Assembly: GCA_016929905.1 (NCBI GenBank) | Contig: JAFGHX010000363.1 | Location: forward strand, 1 to 64,000 | Origin: Kiritimatiellia bacterium | GTDB lineage: Bacteria; Verrucomicrobiota; Kiritimatiellia; JAFGHX01 | Length of the DNA stretch: 64,000 bases | Direction: 5' to 3' | Shown: positions 43,316 to 55,304 of the stretch, in pieces | Layout: each line of letters starts with the position of its first letter | How positions within the stretch are numbered: position 1 is the first letter of the stretch | Notes under the pieces: model-generated | The model's database searches: none | Seen by the model: only the letters and a program-made list of their open reading frames with translations | Told to the model about the DNA's origin: nothing | Made by a program: the position numbers and the translations under genes

Positions 43316-43630
43316 ATGATCAGAAAAGCGTTCATGATGAAGGTGAATCCCGATCGGCACGCCGAATACGAAAGACGCCACAACCCGATCTGGCCGGAAC
43401 TCGAGGCCGTGCTCAAGACGCACGGTGTCCACAACTATTCCATCTTCCTGGATCCCGCAACCAGCCGGCTCTTTGCCTACGTGGAGATCGAGGACGAATC
43501 ACGCTGGGCAGCCATCGCCGAAACCGAACCCTGCGCCAAATGGTGGGCCTACATGAAGGACGTCATGCCCGCCAACCCCGACAACAGCCCCGTCGCCAAA
43601 GACTTGCGGGAAGTCTTCCATCTCGACTAG
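43316..43630 (+). CDS. rhaM: L-rhamnose mutarotase
   Basis: A 104-residue protein that matches the L-rhamnose mutarotase family in length and in its conserved blocks: 'MKVNPDRHAEYERRHNPIWPEL', split here as 'MKVNPDRHAEYERRHN' and 'PIWPELE', then 'HNYSIFLD', 'LFAYVEIED' and 'CAKWWAYM'. It interconverts alpha and beta anomers of L-rhamnose (or fucose-like 6-deoxysugars). ATG 43316 follows a GGAG site. It ends the cluster; its stop shares the palindrome CTAG with the stop of the convergent AraC gene. Confidence 0.93.
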   Translation: MIRKAFMMKVNPDRHAEYERRHNPIWPELEAVLKTHGVHNYSIFLDPATSRLFAYVEIEDESRWAAIAETEPCAKWWAYMKDVMPANPDNSPVAKDLREVFHLD

Positions 43631-44412
43631 GCCGGCCGGCGCGTCCGAAACGCCGCCGGCCCGACACCGCGATACGCCTTGAAAACCCGCGAAAAATAGT
43701 GCCGGTCGCAGAACCCGCAGGCCGCTGCAACCGACTCGACGGTCGCATCCGAAAAATGCAGCATGACGCACGCCTTCTCGATCCGTTTGCGAACCACATA
43801 TTCCCGCGGCGTCTCGCCCAGCTCGCGCCGGAATAGACGAATGAACGCATTCGTGTTCATCCCGCATTTTCGCGCCAGATCCGTGTTCGTGATGCGCTGA
43901 TGCAGCCGCGGGGCGATCTCGCCGAGTACGCGGCGAAGCCGGGGCTCCCGGCACCACGCCCCAAGCCGTTCCTCCGGCACGCGCCCAAGCAGATCGTACA
44001 GAAGCCCTCGCACCAGTACGGCGACGCGCGGTGAAAATGCCGCCTCGGACCCCAGTACCGCCACCACTTCCCCGATCGCGGACACCCCCCGATGCGTCGC
44101 CTCGCACCCAAACACCATGGGCTGCACCACGTCATAGGGCGATTCCGCCACAAAATGCACGTAGAAATGGTCCATGGGCTCCGGGCTCATGCCCACATAG
44201 GCCGTGTTCGGGGCAATCAACACAAACATCCCTGGTCCCAACTCTGTCTCCCGCCCCTCAAACGCCACTCGCCCCGCCCTGTTCTCATTCCAGTAGAACC
44301 GCCAGTACGGCGCCGCCAGCGGCCTGTCGTTCCACCGAAAGCGGCGCCGCATCTCGCAATACAGAATCTGAAGACGGATTTCCGGATAGAGCCTCTCGCT
44401 CATGTGCGCCAT
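43627..44412 (-). CDS. AraC-family transcriptional regulator
   Basis: A regulator of about 261 residues with an N-terminal cupin-like half ('ELGPGMFVLIAPNTAYVG', 'FYVHFV') and the C-terminal AraC domain ('LARKCGMNTNAFIRLFRRELG', 'VAAACGFCDRHYFSRVFKAYRG'). ATG 44412 or 44403 is likely; the open frame to 44496 would begin inside the heptamer repeat. It is convergent with rhaM with overlapping stops and closes the cluster on the right. Confidence 0.88.
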   Translation of the reverse strand: MAHMSERLYPEIRLQILYCEMRRRFRWNDRPLAAPYWRFYWNENRAGRVAFEGRETELGPGMFVLIAPNTAYVGMSPEPMDHFYVHFVAESPYDVVQPMVFGCEATHRGVSAIGEVVAVLGSEAAFSPRVAVLVRGLLYDLLGRVPEERLGAWCREPRLRRVLGEIAPRLHQRITNTDLARKCGMNTNAFIRLFRRELGETPREYVVRKRIEKACVMLHFSDATVESVAAACGFCDRHYFSRVFKAYRGVGPAAFRTRRPA

Positions 44413-44465
44413 TATCACACAGAATTCTCTCTCGTCTCCACAGGAATCGTCACGCGCCGCCTGCA

Positions 44466-44507
44466 CACTCGACACTTGACTCCGCATACGCGACAACCGA
44501 CACTTGA
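44466..44507. repeat. Degenerate heptanucleotide tandem repeat (six units, consensus CACTYGA)
   Basis: Units begin at 44466, 44473, 44480, 44487, 44494 and 44501; CACTTGA occurs twice and CACTCGA once. It lies in the divergent gap between the AraC start (44412) and the DUF3592-like start (44567). Confidence 0.75.
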
Positions 44508-44566
44508 AAAGCCCCGTTCGTTCGCCGGTTCCCGCCCGCGAATCCGGGACCCCTCAAGGAAAACGT

Positions 44567-45752
44567 ATGGCCGCCGGAAAGGACAAAGACGCCAAGATCG
44601 GCTCCGGATGCCTGGTCCTCTTCGGGCTGCCGTTCGCCGCCGTCGGAGTCGTCATGGCCGGCCTCAACGCCAAAACGCTCGTTACGGCCGCACGCATGTG
44701 GCGATGGGAAGAGGTACCCGCACAAATCCTGTCCGCCCAGCTCGAGAGCCACCAGGGCTCCAAATCCACCACCTATTCCGTCGCGGCCAGCTATGCCTAC
44801 CAGTACCAGGGCAACCCCCACAAGGCCAGCCGTGTCGGCCTGCACTCGGGTTCCGATAACGTCGGTTCCTACCATCGCGACATCCATGCGGAACTGGAGC
44901 GGTACAGGAAGTCCGGCAAACCCTTCCGCTGCTATGTGAATCCCGACAACCCGGCGGAAGCCGTCCTCTACCGCCGGCCGCGCTGGGGCCTGATCGGCCT
45001 GCTGAGCGTGTTCGGATTGCTCTTCGGCGGCGTCGGCGTCGGGATCATCGCCATGGGCCTGTACGCCTACAGGCGCGGCGCCAAAGAAACCGCGCTCCAG
45101 GCCGAGCATCCCGAGGAACCGTGGCGGTGGAAGCCGGAATGGCAGGACGGTGTCATCAAGGCCGCCGACAAAGGCGGAATGATATTCGCCTGCGCCTTTG
45201 CCGCTGTCTGGAACGCGATCGCCGTCCCGATAGCCGTGCTGGCGGTCGGCGATGTGCTGAAAGGACAGACGGAGAAGCAGGCGCTCCTGGTCCTGCTCTT
45301 CCCCGCCGCCGGGCTCGCGCTGGCCGCTTGGGCCGTGCGCAGCGTCGTGCGGTGGCGCAAGTTCGGACAATCCGTCTTCGAAATGGCCTCCGTGCCCGGT
45401 GTCCTCGGCGAAGGCGCCAATAGCCTTTCCCATTATCTTCGGGCTGATCGATATCCTCGTCTTCTTCGGCATGATCGATGCGTGGCTGGGTATGCGCCGG
45501 CTCGAGGCCGCAAATGGCCGAGTCACCGTCAGTTCCGGGATCCCAGGCCTCATGCGAACCCGCACACTCCGGGCCGAAGACGTCACCAGAATCTTCGCTG
45601 AACCCGACAGGCAGGCCGGACAGAATCAGACGTTCCGGCTCCGGATCTCAACCCGCGACGGCAAAACTCACACGGCAGCGGCCAGCCTGGCCGCCAAAGA
45701 ACAGGCCGAGTTCATGGCCCGTCAGATCGAGGAGGCCCTCGCAGCAGGATGA
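44567..45752 (+). pseudogene. Frameshifted/internally deleted DUF3592-like membrane protein gene
   Basis: From ATG 44567 (AAGGA site) the first reading frame encodes a DUF3592-like membrane protein: a helix at about residues 10-35, an extracytoplasmic domain ('SAQLESHQGSKSTTYSVAAS', 'YVNPDNPAEAVLYRR'), and further helices up to 'FEMASVPGVLGEGAN'. Near 45405-45425 the sensible frame shifts by one base and continues as 'APIAFPIIFGLIDILVFFG' then 'GQNQTFRLRISTRDGKTHTA', ending at 45752. The join also skips the middle soluble part that such proteins have after 'PGVLGG'. A deletion with frame change is the simplest account; a sequencing error alone would not remove the segment. Confidence 0.7.
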
Positions 45753-45882
45753 CGGTGCGGCCTCTACCTCGCGACCTATGACTCCGGCATACACCGGCCG
45801 GCCGGCATCCGCGGTCGGTGACCCGACCGTCTGTCCATCCGTGCTTCCTACCAGCCCCCCAGTCCCCTTGCACCGCCCGGGC

Positions 45883-46887
45883 CTACATCCGGGTCTGCAG
45901 ATGCGTGGCCAGGTTCACCGGGCTGTTCGCGATGCCGAGCTTGCGCCGGATCCGCTCGCGATGCCGGCTGATCGTCGCGGCCGAAACGCCGCGCGTCTTC
46001 GCGATCTCCTTCGTCCGCATCCCCGTCCGGATCATGTTGCAGATCCGGATCTCCGTGGGCGTCAGCGCGTGGTACTTGCGCGAAAGCTCGCTGACGAACG
46101 GCGAGGTGATCTCCTCAAGATTGTCCCGCAGCAAGTCCACATACTTGCGTTGCGCCTTGGGAACCGCAAGCGCCAGCGCGTGCAGGATCGGCATCAGGAC
46201 CTTCTCGACATTCGCGTGGATCGCCTTGTGGATCTCCCGCTTCTCCTCCTCGATCCGCGACAGCACCGTCCGTAATGCCGTGTTCGTCTCCTGCAACGCA
46301 CGCCGCTCCAACTCCAGTTGCCTGTTGGTGTCCTGCAGTTGGCGCTCGGCGGCCATTCGCAACGCAATCGTGCCGACCCGCTCCGCTACCGCATCCAGCA
46401 GGGCACGCTCCTCCCTCAGAAAGGGCCCCTCGAAATCCCGCGGCCGCTCCGCCGTGTAGCAAACCGTCACCTCGCCCGCCGGCTTGCCGTACATCATGAT
46501 CGCCGCCGATTGGCGCCACCGCGTCAGCTTGAACCCCTTGCTCTTGTAGGCCTTGCCCTCAAACACGATCCGCGCGCACGTCACAGCGGGATACTGCCAC
46601 GACGGCGGCAGGATCGCCACTACCCCCTGCAAAATGCCGTCGAGCGAATCGCCGCCGCGCTCCGCAAGCTGTGTCATCCCGTAAAGACAATTCAACTCCT
46701 TCACCCGCTCGCCCAGCGCCCACGTCGCCCGAGTCAGATTCGCGTGCTCACCGGCCGCCAGCCGCCACTGGACCGGCCACTCGTCGCCAACCGCCGGCGC
46801 CCCGCGCACCGCCCGCTTCTCCCGCCGCCTGACCGCCCGCTTCCGCCTCACCGCCGCCTCCCTCCATGCCGACAAGCGCAGTGCCAT
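45883..46887 (-). CDS. LuxR-type transcriptional regulator with GAF-like and coiled-coil regions
   Basis: A 334-residue regulator. A basic N-terminus (about 30 residues) precedes a GAF-like domain ('NCLYGMTQLAERGGDSLDGI' to 'ERVGTIALRMAAERQL'), a coiled coil (about 195-240: 'QLELERRALQETNTALRTVL') and a C-terminal LuxR/FixJ helix-turn-helix ('LTPTEIRICNMIRTGMRTKEIAKTRG' core, split: 'LTPTEIRICNMI', 'SAATISRHRERIRRKLG'). No phospho-receiver is present. It is divergent from guaA; the 205-bp gap holds AT-rich promoter-like DNA. The ligand is unknown. Confidence 0.85.
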   Translation of the reverse strand: MALRLSAWREAAVRRKRAVRRREKRAVRGAPAVGDEWPVQWRLAAGEHANLTRATWALGERVKELNCLYGMTQLAERGGDSLDGILQGVVAILPPSWQYPAVTCARIVFEGKAYKSKGFKLTRWRQSAAIMMYGKPAGEVTVCYTAERPRDFEGPFLREERALLDAVAERVGTIALRMAAERQLQDTNRQLELERRALQETNTALRTVLSRIEEEKREIHKAIHANVEKVLMPILHALALAVPKAQRKYVDLLRDNLEEITSPFVSELSRKYHALTPTEIRICNMIRTGMRTKEIAKTRGVSAATISRHRERIRRKLGIANSPVNLATHLQTRM

Positions 46888-47093
46888 TCATAGGCACTTT
46901 GTAGGTATTGGAATTGCCAGTTTTTTATAGGTAAAATGAGTGGTTTTTGTCCGTATTTACGACCGCACCTTAGAACAGTACCGTACGGACTGTCAAGTTA
47001 AGGTTGCTCGGCTGCTCTTGCGACCCTTTCTTCGACTTTGTGCCTGCAGCACGTTTGATTCTTCATATAGATACACACACGGCGGAGGACCAC

Positions 47094-48059
47094 ATGGACG
47101 TACAGGAACTCAAACTCCAGGAGCTCAACGAGGAAGCTTTCATCCGGGAACAAACCGCCGATATCGCACAGGCTGTCGGCGACGGCGTCGCCGTCAATGC
47201 CCTGTCCGGAGGCGTCGATTCCTCCGTCGTCACCCTGCTCGGCCATCAGGCGCTCGGCGAGCGACTCAAAACCTATTTCGTCGACAACGGCATCATGCGC
47301 GAGGGCGAACCGCAGCGAGTCGTCGAACTCTTCCGCGAGAAAAACGTACCCGTCGAACTCATCGATGCCCGGGACGAATTCTTCGACGCCCTCAAGGGCA
47401 TCGAAGACCCCGAAGAAAAACGCCAGGCCATCACCGACACCTTCTACAAGTCCGTGTTCAGCCGGCTCGTGAAACAGAGCGGCGCAAGACACCTCCTGCA
47501 GGGCACCATCTTCACCGATGTGGAGGAGACCGTTGCCGGCATCAAACGCCAGCACAATATCCTCGCACAGCTCGGCATCGATACCGAACAGGCCTACGGC
47601 TACTCCGTGCTCGAGCCGCTCATCCGCCTGCGCAAACCCGCGGTCAGGGCCGTCGGCAAAGCCCTCGGCCTGCCCGAAGAAGTCTACAACCGCCCCCCCT
47701 TCCCCGGCCCGGCACTGACCGCGCGCGTCGTGGGCGAAGCCACCCGCGAACGCATCGAACTCGTGCGCAAGGCCACCGTGATCACCGAGAAGGAACTCGC
47801 CGGCGTGAAAGCGTTTCAGTGCATGGCTATCCTGCATCAGGACCGCGTGACCGGGATCCGCGACGGCAAACGCGAGTTCGGCAACCAGATCGAAATCCGC
47901 TGCTGGAATACGAAGGACGCCGTCACGGCGACCCCCGTGCGCGTCCCCTGGGAAACGCTCGAGAAACTGGCGGCGCGCCTCACAACCGAGGTGCCCGGCG
48001 TCGTCAGCGTCACGTACCATATCGCCACCAAGCCGCCCTCGACCATGGAAGTCGTCTGA
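47094..48059 (+). CDS. guaA: GMP synthase ATP-pyrophosphatase subunit (stand-alone)
   Basis: A 321-residue protein corresponding only to the synthetase half of GMP synthase, which amidates XMP to GMP. The P-loop-like 'NALSGGVDSSVVTLL' is at about residues 34-48; 'YFVDNGIMREGE', 'RPPFPGPALTARVVGEAT' and 'TYHIATKPPSTMEVV' (the dimerisation and XMP-binding end) are typical. The glutamine amidotransferase domain normally fused in bacteria is absent, as in the archaeal two-subunit form, so a separate glutaminase or free ammonia is needed. ATG 47094 follows GGAGG. No purine riboswitch was recognised in the leader. Confidence 0.92.
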   Translation: MDVQELKLQELNEEAFIREQTADIAQAVGDGVAVNALSGGVDSSVVTLLGHQALGERLKTYFVDNGIMREGEPQRVVELFREKNVPVELIDARDEFFDALKGIEDPEEKRQAITDTFYKSVFSRLVKQSGARHLLQGTIFTDVEETVAGIKRQHNILAQLGIDTEQAYGYSVLEPLIRLRKPAVRAVGKALGLPEEVYNRPPFPGPALTARVVGEATRERIELVRKATVITEKELAGVKAFQCMAILHQDRVTGIRDGKREFGNQIEIRCWNTKDAVTATPVRVPWETLEKLAARLTTEVPGVVSVTYHIATKPPSTMEVV

Positions 48060-48097
48060 CGCGTCAACCGGGCGCCGGAGAGACAATCTATGTTGGC

Positions 48098-48147
48098 AAC
48101 GTGCCGAGAGCCGAGGACGAAAAACGTCCCCGATCTCTCGGCACGTT
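48098..48147 (+). other. Strong nested stem-loop between guaA and the UPF0371 gene
   Basis: A perfect 13-bp inverted repeat (48098-48110 with 48135-48147; AACGTGCCGAGAG and its complement) encloses a second hairpin, GGACG (48115-48119), five-A loop, CGTCC (48125-48129). It lies 39 bp after the guaA stop and 38 bp before the next ATG (48185). There is no following T-run, so a terminator is uncertain; an RNA processing, stability or leader control element is as likely. Confidence 0.75.
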
Positions 48148-48184
48148 TCGCATCAAACGCCCAGAAGCCGGAGTCTACGAACAC

Positions 48185-49702
48185 ATGAGCCACACCAAGG
48201 GATTCGATAACGACCGTTACCTCCAGGAACAGGCCGCCTGCATCATCGAACGCGCCGGCCAGTTCGACAACAAGCTCTACCTCGAGTTCGGCGGAAAACT
48301 CATCTTTGACTACCATGCGGCACGCATTCTGCCCGGTTTCGACCCCAACGTCAAAATGCGGTTGCTTCAAAAGCTCAAGGACAGAACGGATATCCTGCTG
48401 TGCATCTATGCCGGCGATATCGAACGCAAGAAGGTCCGTGCCGACTTCGGCATCACCTATGACGCCGACGCCCTGAAACTCATCGATGACCTCCGCGACT
48501 GGGGCATCGAGGTCACCGCCGTCATCATCACCCGGTTCGACGACCAGCCCGCCGCCAAACAGTTCATCAACCGGCTCGAACGCCGGAATATCAAGGTCTA
48601 TACCCATCGCGCAACCCAGGGCTACCCGACCGATGTCGAAACGATCGTCAGCCAGCAGGGCTACGGCGCCAACCCATACATCGAAACGCGCAACCCGATC
48701 GTCGTCGTCACCGGGCCCGGGCCCGGCAGCGGCAAGATGGCCACCTGCCTCTCCCAGCTGTACCACGACCACCTCCGGGGGAACGGGTCCGGCTATGCCA
48801 AGTTCGAAACCTTCCCCATCTGGAACCTCCCGCTCAAACACCCCGTGAACGTCGCCTACGAGGCCGCCACCGCCGACCTGGGCGATTTCAACCTCGTCGA
48901 CCCCTTTCACCTCGAGGCGTACGGCGAAACCGCCATCAACTACAACCGCGACGTCGAGATATTCCCCGTTCTGAAGAGAATCCTCGAGAAAATCATGGGC
49001 GAGAAGTCCGTCTACCAGTCCCCGACCGACATGGGGGTCAACAGGGCCGGCTTCGCCATCTGCGACGACAGCGTCGTGCGCATCGCCGCCAGCCAGGAAG
49101 TCGTGCGCCGATACTACCGCTACGGCTGCGAGTACGCCATGGGCTGCACCGACAGGGAAACCGTCCAGAGAGCCGAACTGCTCATGGAAGAACTCGGCGC
49201 CGGCCCGCCGGATAGAAAGGTGGTGGCCGCCGCCGCCGAAGCGGCGCGCGAGGGACAACGCAAACAGAAGGGGAACAAGGGCGTCTTCTGCGGGGCCGCC
49301 ATCGAATTGCACGACGGCGCCGTGGTCGCCGGCGAGAACTCCTCCCTCATGCACGCGGCCTCCAGCCTCGTGCTCAACGCCATCAAGACCCTTGCCGGCA
49401 TCCCCGACACGATCCACCTGCTCTCGCCCAGCATCATCGAGTCCATCGGCTATCTCAAAAAGGATATCCTCAACACCAAGCAGCTCAGCCTCGACCTCGA
49501 AGAAACCCTTATCGCCCTCAGCATCAGCGCCACCACCAATCCGGCAGCGCAGACGGCCATGGAAAAGCTCAAGGAACTGCGAAATTGCGAGATGCATATC
49601 ACCCATATCCCCTCACCCGGCGATGAGGCCGGGTTGAGAAGGCTCGGTGTCAACGTCACCAGCGACCCGAGCTTCTCGAGTAAGAACCTGTACGTCACTT
49701 GA
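48185..49702 (+). CDS. UPF0371/DUF1846-family protein
   Basis: A 505-residue protein of the conserved UPF0371 family (usual length about 500), known by structure but without an agreed function. Recognised blocks: 'KLYLEFGGKLIFDYHAARIL', 'VVVTGPGPGSGKMATCLSQL' (a phosphate-binding-like loop at about 177-196), 'KYETFPIWNLPLKHPVN'-type segment here 'KFETFPIWNLPLKHPVN', 'SPTDMGVNRAGF' and 'GENSSLMHAASSLVLNAIK'. ATG 48185 is chosen as the family start; the frame is open far upstream through the guaA region in another phase. It lies between guaA and carB, two nucleotide-metabolism genes using ammonia transfer. Confidence 0.88.
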   Translation: MSHTKGFDNDRYLQEQAACIIERAGQFDNKLYLEFGGKLIFDYHAARILPGFDPNVKMRLLQKLKDRTDILLCIYAGDIERKKVRADFGITYDADALKLIDDLRDWGIEVTAVIITRFDDQPAAKQFINRLERRNIKVYTHRATQGYPTDVETIVSQQGYGANPYIETRNPIVVVTGPGPGSGKMATCLSQLYHDHLRGNGSGYAKFETFPIWNLPLKHPVNVAYEAATADLGDFNLVDPFHLEAYGETAINYNRDVEIFPVLKRILEKIMGEKSVYQSPTDMGVNRAGFAICDDSVVRIAASQEVVRRYYRYGCEYAMGCTDRETVQRAELLMEELGAGPPDRKVVAAAAEAAREGQRKQKGNKGVFCGAAIELHDGAVVAGENSSLMHAASSLVLNAIKTLAGIPDTIHLLSPSIIESIGYLKKDILNTKQLSLDLEETLIALSISATTNPAAQTAMEKLKELRNCEMHITHIPSPGDEAGLRRLGVNVTSDPSFSSKNLYVT

Positions 49703-49713
49703 AAGGAGCCACC

Positions 49714-52914
<3,201 letters not shown>

Positions 52915-53153
52915 GGCGGCCCGCCTGCCGCCTGGCCTGGGCGCGGGTTGCCGCGCCGGGCGTCCGTCTCCCCACCCGGGAGACCGCCCCCTGTGACGCT
53001 CGGCGCGGAACCCGACAGACCCAAACCGAAGCCATATCGTTTTTTTGTCTTGAAGCAAACGCCTTCGCCTGCTTCGATCCCTTGTGACAAATTTCGAGTT
53101 CCGCACGGCGTTCCCTCTCGCCGCCCCGATAGCCACGCAATAGGGAGGTACGG

Positions 53154-54047
53154 ATGAACGGTTCACCACGCGCAGAGCGCGCTCAGGCCGCCAGTTGCAC
53201 ACCGCTTAGGGCTGCCCCCTCCGCCTTCCTGTTCCCCGCCCTCCTGCTCCTGCTCCTGCCGCCGGCCTTCTCGCACGGCGATCCCCCAAGAAATGCCTCG
53301 CCCAACGTCCCCGCCGTGCCCGCCCCGTCCCTTTCGGACTCCCTCATCGACGCGGCAACCGGCCGGCCCGACCTGCAGCGCCTGCTCGACCATCTCGACG
53401 ACCTCTACCGCGCCAACAGCTCCTTCGCCCGCATGACCCTGACAGTGAAGAAACCGCGCCGAACCCGCGCCATGACGCTCAAAGCCTGGTCGAAAGGCGA
53501 AGACAAGGCGCTCATCCTCGTCGAACAGCCCGCCCGCGACGCCGGGACCGCTACCCTCAAGGTCGGCAAGAACCTGTGGAACTACCTCCCCCGCATCGCC
53601 CGCACCATCCGCATCCCTCCCTCCATGATGCTCAGTTCGTGGATGGGCAGTGATTTCACCAACGACGATCTCGTGCGCGAGTCTTCCCTGCTCGACGACT
53701 TTGAAGGCACGCTGGTCGGTCAATCCGATTCCCCGCCCGGCTGGCTCGTCAACCTCAAGGCAAAACCCGATACCGTCGGGCTCTGGGACCGGATCGAATA
53801 CGTCATCTCGGCCGACGGCACTCTCCCCATCCAAGCTAGATACTACGACCGCAGGGAAGAACTGGCCCGCGTCATGGATTTCTCCCACGTGCGGGAGTTC
53901 GACGGACGCCGAATCCCCACGCGCCTCCTCTTGACGCCCGTCGACAAGGACGGCCACGAAACCGTTATGGTCTATGAAGATGTCCGTTTCAACCTGGACG
54001 TGCCCGAAAGTCTGTTCAGCCTCAGCCAACTCGAACGGAAACGTTGA
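53154..54047 (+). CDS. Outer-membrane lipoprotein-sorting (LolA-like) protein
   Basis: A 297-residue exported protein. A signal peptide with hydrophobic core 'FLFPALLLLLLPPAFS' covers about residues 1-40. The mature part has the LolA/LolB-like half-barrel pattern used for lipoprotein or lipid carriage: 'GTATLKVGKNLWNYLPRIAR', 'SSWMGSDFTNDDLVRESSL' and 'GLWDRIEYVISADGTLPIQA'. ATG 53154 follows GGGAGG. It begins a five-gene operon with two FtsX-like permeases, an ATPase and a barrel protein; the stop is three bases before the next start. The preceding gap 52915-53153 is GC-rich with a small T-run and no clear promoter. Confidence 0.85.
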   Translation: MNGSPRAERAQAASCTPLRAAPSAFLFPALLLLLLPPAFSHGDPPRNASPNVPAVPAPSLSDSLIDAATGRPDLQRLLDHLDDLYRANSSFARMTLTVKKPRRTRAMTLKAWSKGEDKALILVEQPARDAGTATLKVGKNLWNYLPRIARTIRIPPSMMLSSWMGSDFTNDDLVRESSLLDDFEGTLVGQSDSPPGWLVNLKAKPDTVGLWDRIEYVISADGTLPIQARYYDRREELARVMDFSHVREFDGRRIPTRLLLTPVDKDGHETVMVYEDVRFNLDVPESLFSLSQLERKR

Positions 54048-54050
54048 CCG

Positions 54051-55304
54051 GTGAAAAACAGCACACTCCGTATCGCCTGGCGCAATCTCGGCCGAAACCG
54101 AAAACGAACGCTGCTCGCCCTTTCGGCCATCGCGCTGGCACAACTCACACTCGTGGCGGTCAACGGCATGATGGCCGGCATGTACGACGATATGCTCCGG
54201 ATTCTGACCGGCCCCTTGCTCGGTCACGTCCAAGTCCACCACAAAGACTGGCGCGAGGAGCGGGCCGTCGATCTTTTCATGGATGGCCTCCGCGCCGCCC
54301 GCTCGGCCCTCGAAGCGATGCCCGCCGTCGAAGCCGTGTCACCACGAATCTACGCCGCCGTGCTCGCGGCGCCGGGCACCCAATCCGACCAGCCCTCCGA
54401 TGCGAAGCCCGCCATGATTGTCGGCCTCGATGTCCAGGTCGAATCCCGCAAAGGCGGCATTCTCGAATCGCTCCCGCCCGAACACCGCCCGCAGCACGAC
54501 GAAGTCGTGCTCGGAAAGGTGCTCGCGCACCGGCTGGGCGTGCGGCCCGGCCAGCAAATCGCGATCATCGGGCAGGACGCCGACGAGTTTCCCGTCAGCG
54601 AACTCGTCGCCGTCAAGGCCATCGTCCGGGGCAATACCGACATCGTTAACCGCCTTGGCGTTCTCATGGCCCTGCCGCAGGCCCAGACGCTCCTCGCGCT
54701 CGAAAACAAGGCTCACGAGATCCTCGTCTATGGAAAAGACTATCGGAGGGCCGGGCAACTGGCCGAACAGATCGCCGCGCTGCCGGCGTTTGGCGGAACC
54801 GAAGTCTTGTCCTGGCGCCAGGCCGCGCCAGAATTCGGAAACATCCTGGATATGAAGAACTGGTTCGACCTCATCTTCGTCGGAATCGTGTTCGTCGCCG
54901 CCGCCGCCGGCATCGCCAATACCATGATGATGTCTACCTTTGAGCGTACCCGCGAATTCGGGATGCTGCTCGCCGTCGGCTCGCGACCGGCCCGGCTCGT
55001 CCGCATGGTCGTCCTCGAATCCGTGATCCTCGGCCTCATCGGCGTGCTCGTCGGATCCCTGCTCGGCAGCGCGGTCGTGCTCATCACCGCCCGTACCGGC
55101 ATCGACTACGCCGCGCTCGCCGGCACAGACATCGAGGAAATGAGCTTCCAGGGACTCAACATCTCCTACGTGCTGTACTCCAAATTCGAGTTCCGGAACA
55201 TCCTGTTCGGCGTCGTGGCCGTCACGCTTACCTCCGTGCTGGCCTCGCTCTGGCCCGCCCTGATCTCCGCCCGCCTGGAACCCGTGGAGGCCATGCGCAC
55301 ATGA
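54051..55304 (+). CDS. FtsX-like ABC transporter permease (LolC/E-like)
   Basis: A 417-residue inner-membrane permease of the FtsX/MacB type. An N-terminal helix ('LLALSAIALAQLTLVAVNGM') is followed by a large periplasmic domain (about 60-265) and three C-terminal helices ('LIFVGIVFVAAAAGIANTMM', 'LVRMVVLESVILGLIGVLVG', 'VVAVTLTSVLASLWPALISA'), ending with the typical 'ARLEPVEAMRT'. The GTG start at 54051 is likely. It overlaps the next permease by four bases (ATGA), so the two subunits are made together. Confidence 0.88.
   Translation: MKNSTLRIAWRNLGRNRKRTLLALSAIALAQLTLVAVNGMMAGMYDDMLRILTGPLLGHVQVHHKDWREERAVDLFMDGLRAARSALEAMPAVEAVSPRIYAAVLAAPGTQSDQPSDAKPAMIVGLDVQVESRKGGILESLPPEHRPQHDEVVLGKVLAHRLGVRPGQQIAIIGQDADEFPVSELVAVKAIVRGNTDIVNRLGVLMALPQAQTLLALENKAHEILVYGKDYRRAGQLAEQIAALPAFGGTEVLSWRQAAPEFGNILDMKNWFDLIFVGIVFVAAAAGIANTMMMSTFERTREFGMLLAVGSRPARLVRMVVLESVILGLIGVLVGSLLGSAVVLITARTGIDYAALAGTDIEEMSFQGLNISYVLYSKFEFRNILFGVVAVTLTSVLASLWPALISARLEPVEAMRT

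Noticed and set aside
46888..47093. Purine riboswitch in the guaA leader
   Set aside because: I could not find the conserved three-way junction core; only AT-rich promoter-like DNA is visible.
46940..48184. Upstream extension of the UPF0371 reading frame to 920 codons
   Set aside because: The extra part overlaps guaA in another frame and is Arg/Pro-rich low-complexity shadow sequence; the family starts at ATG 48185.
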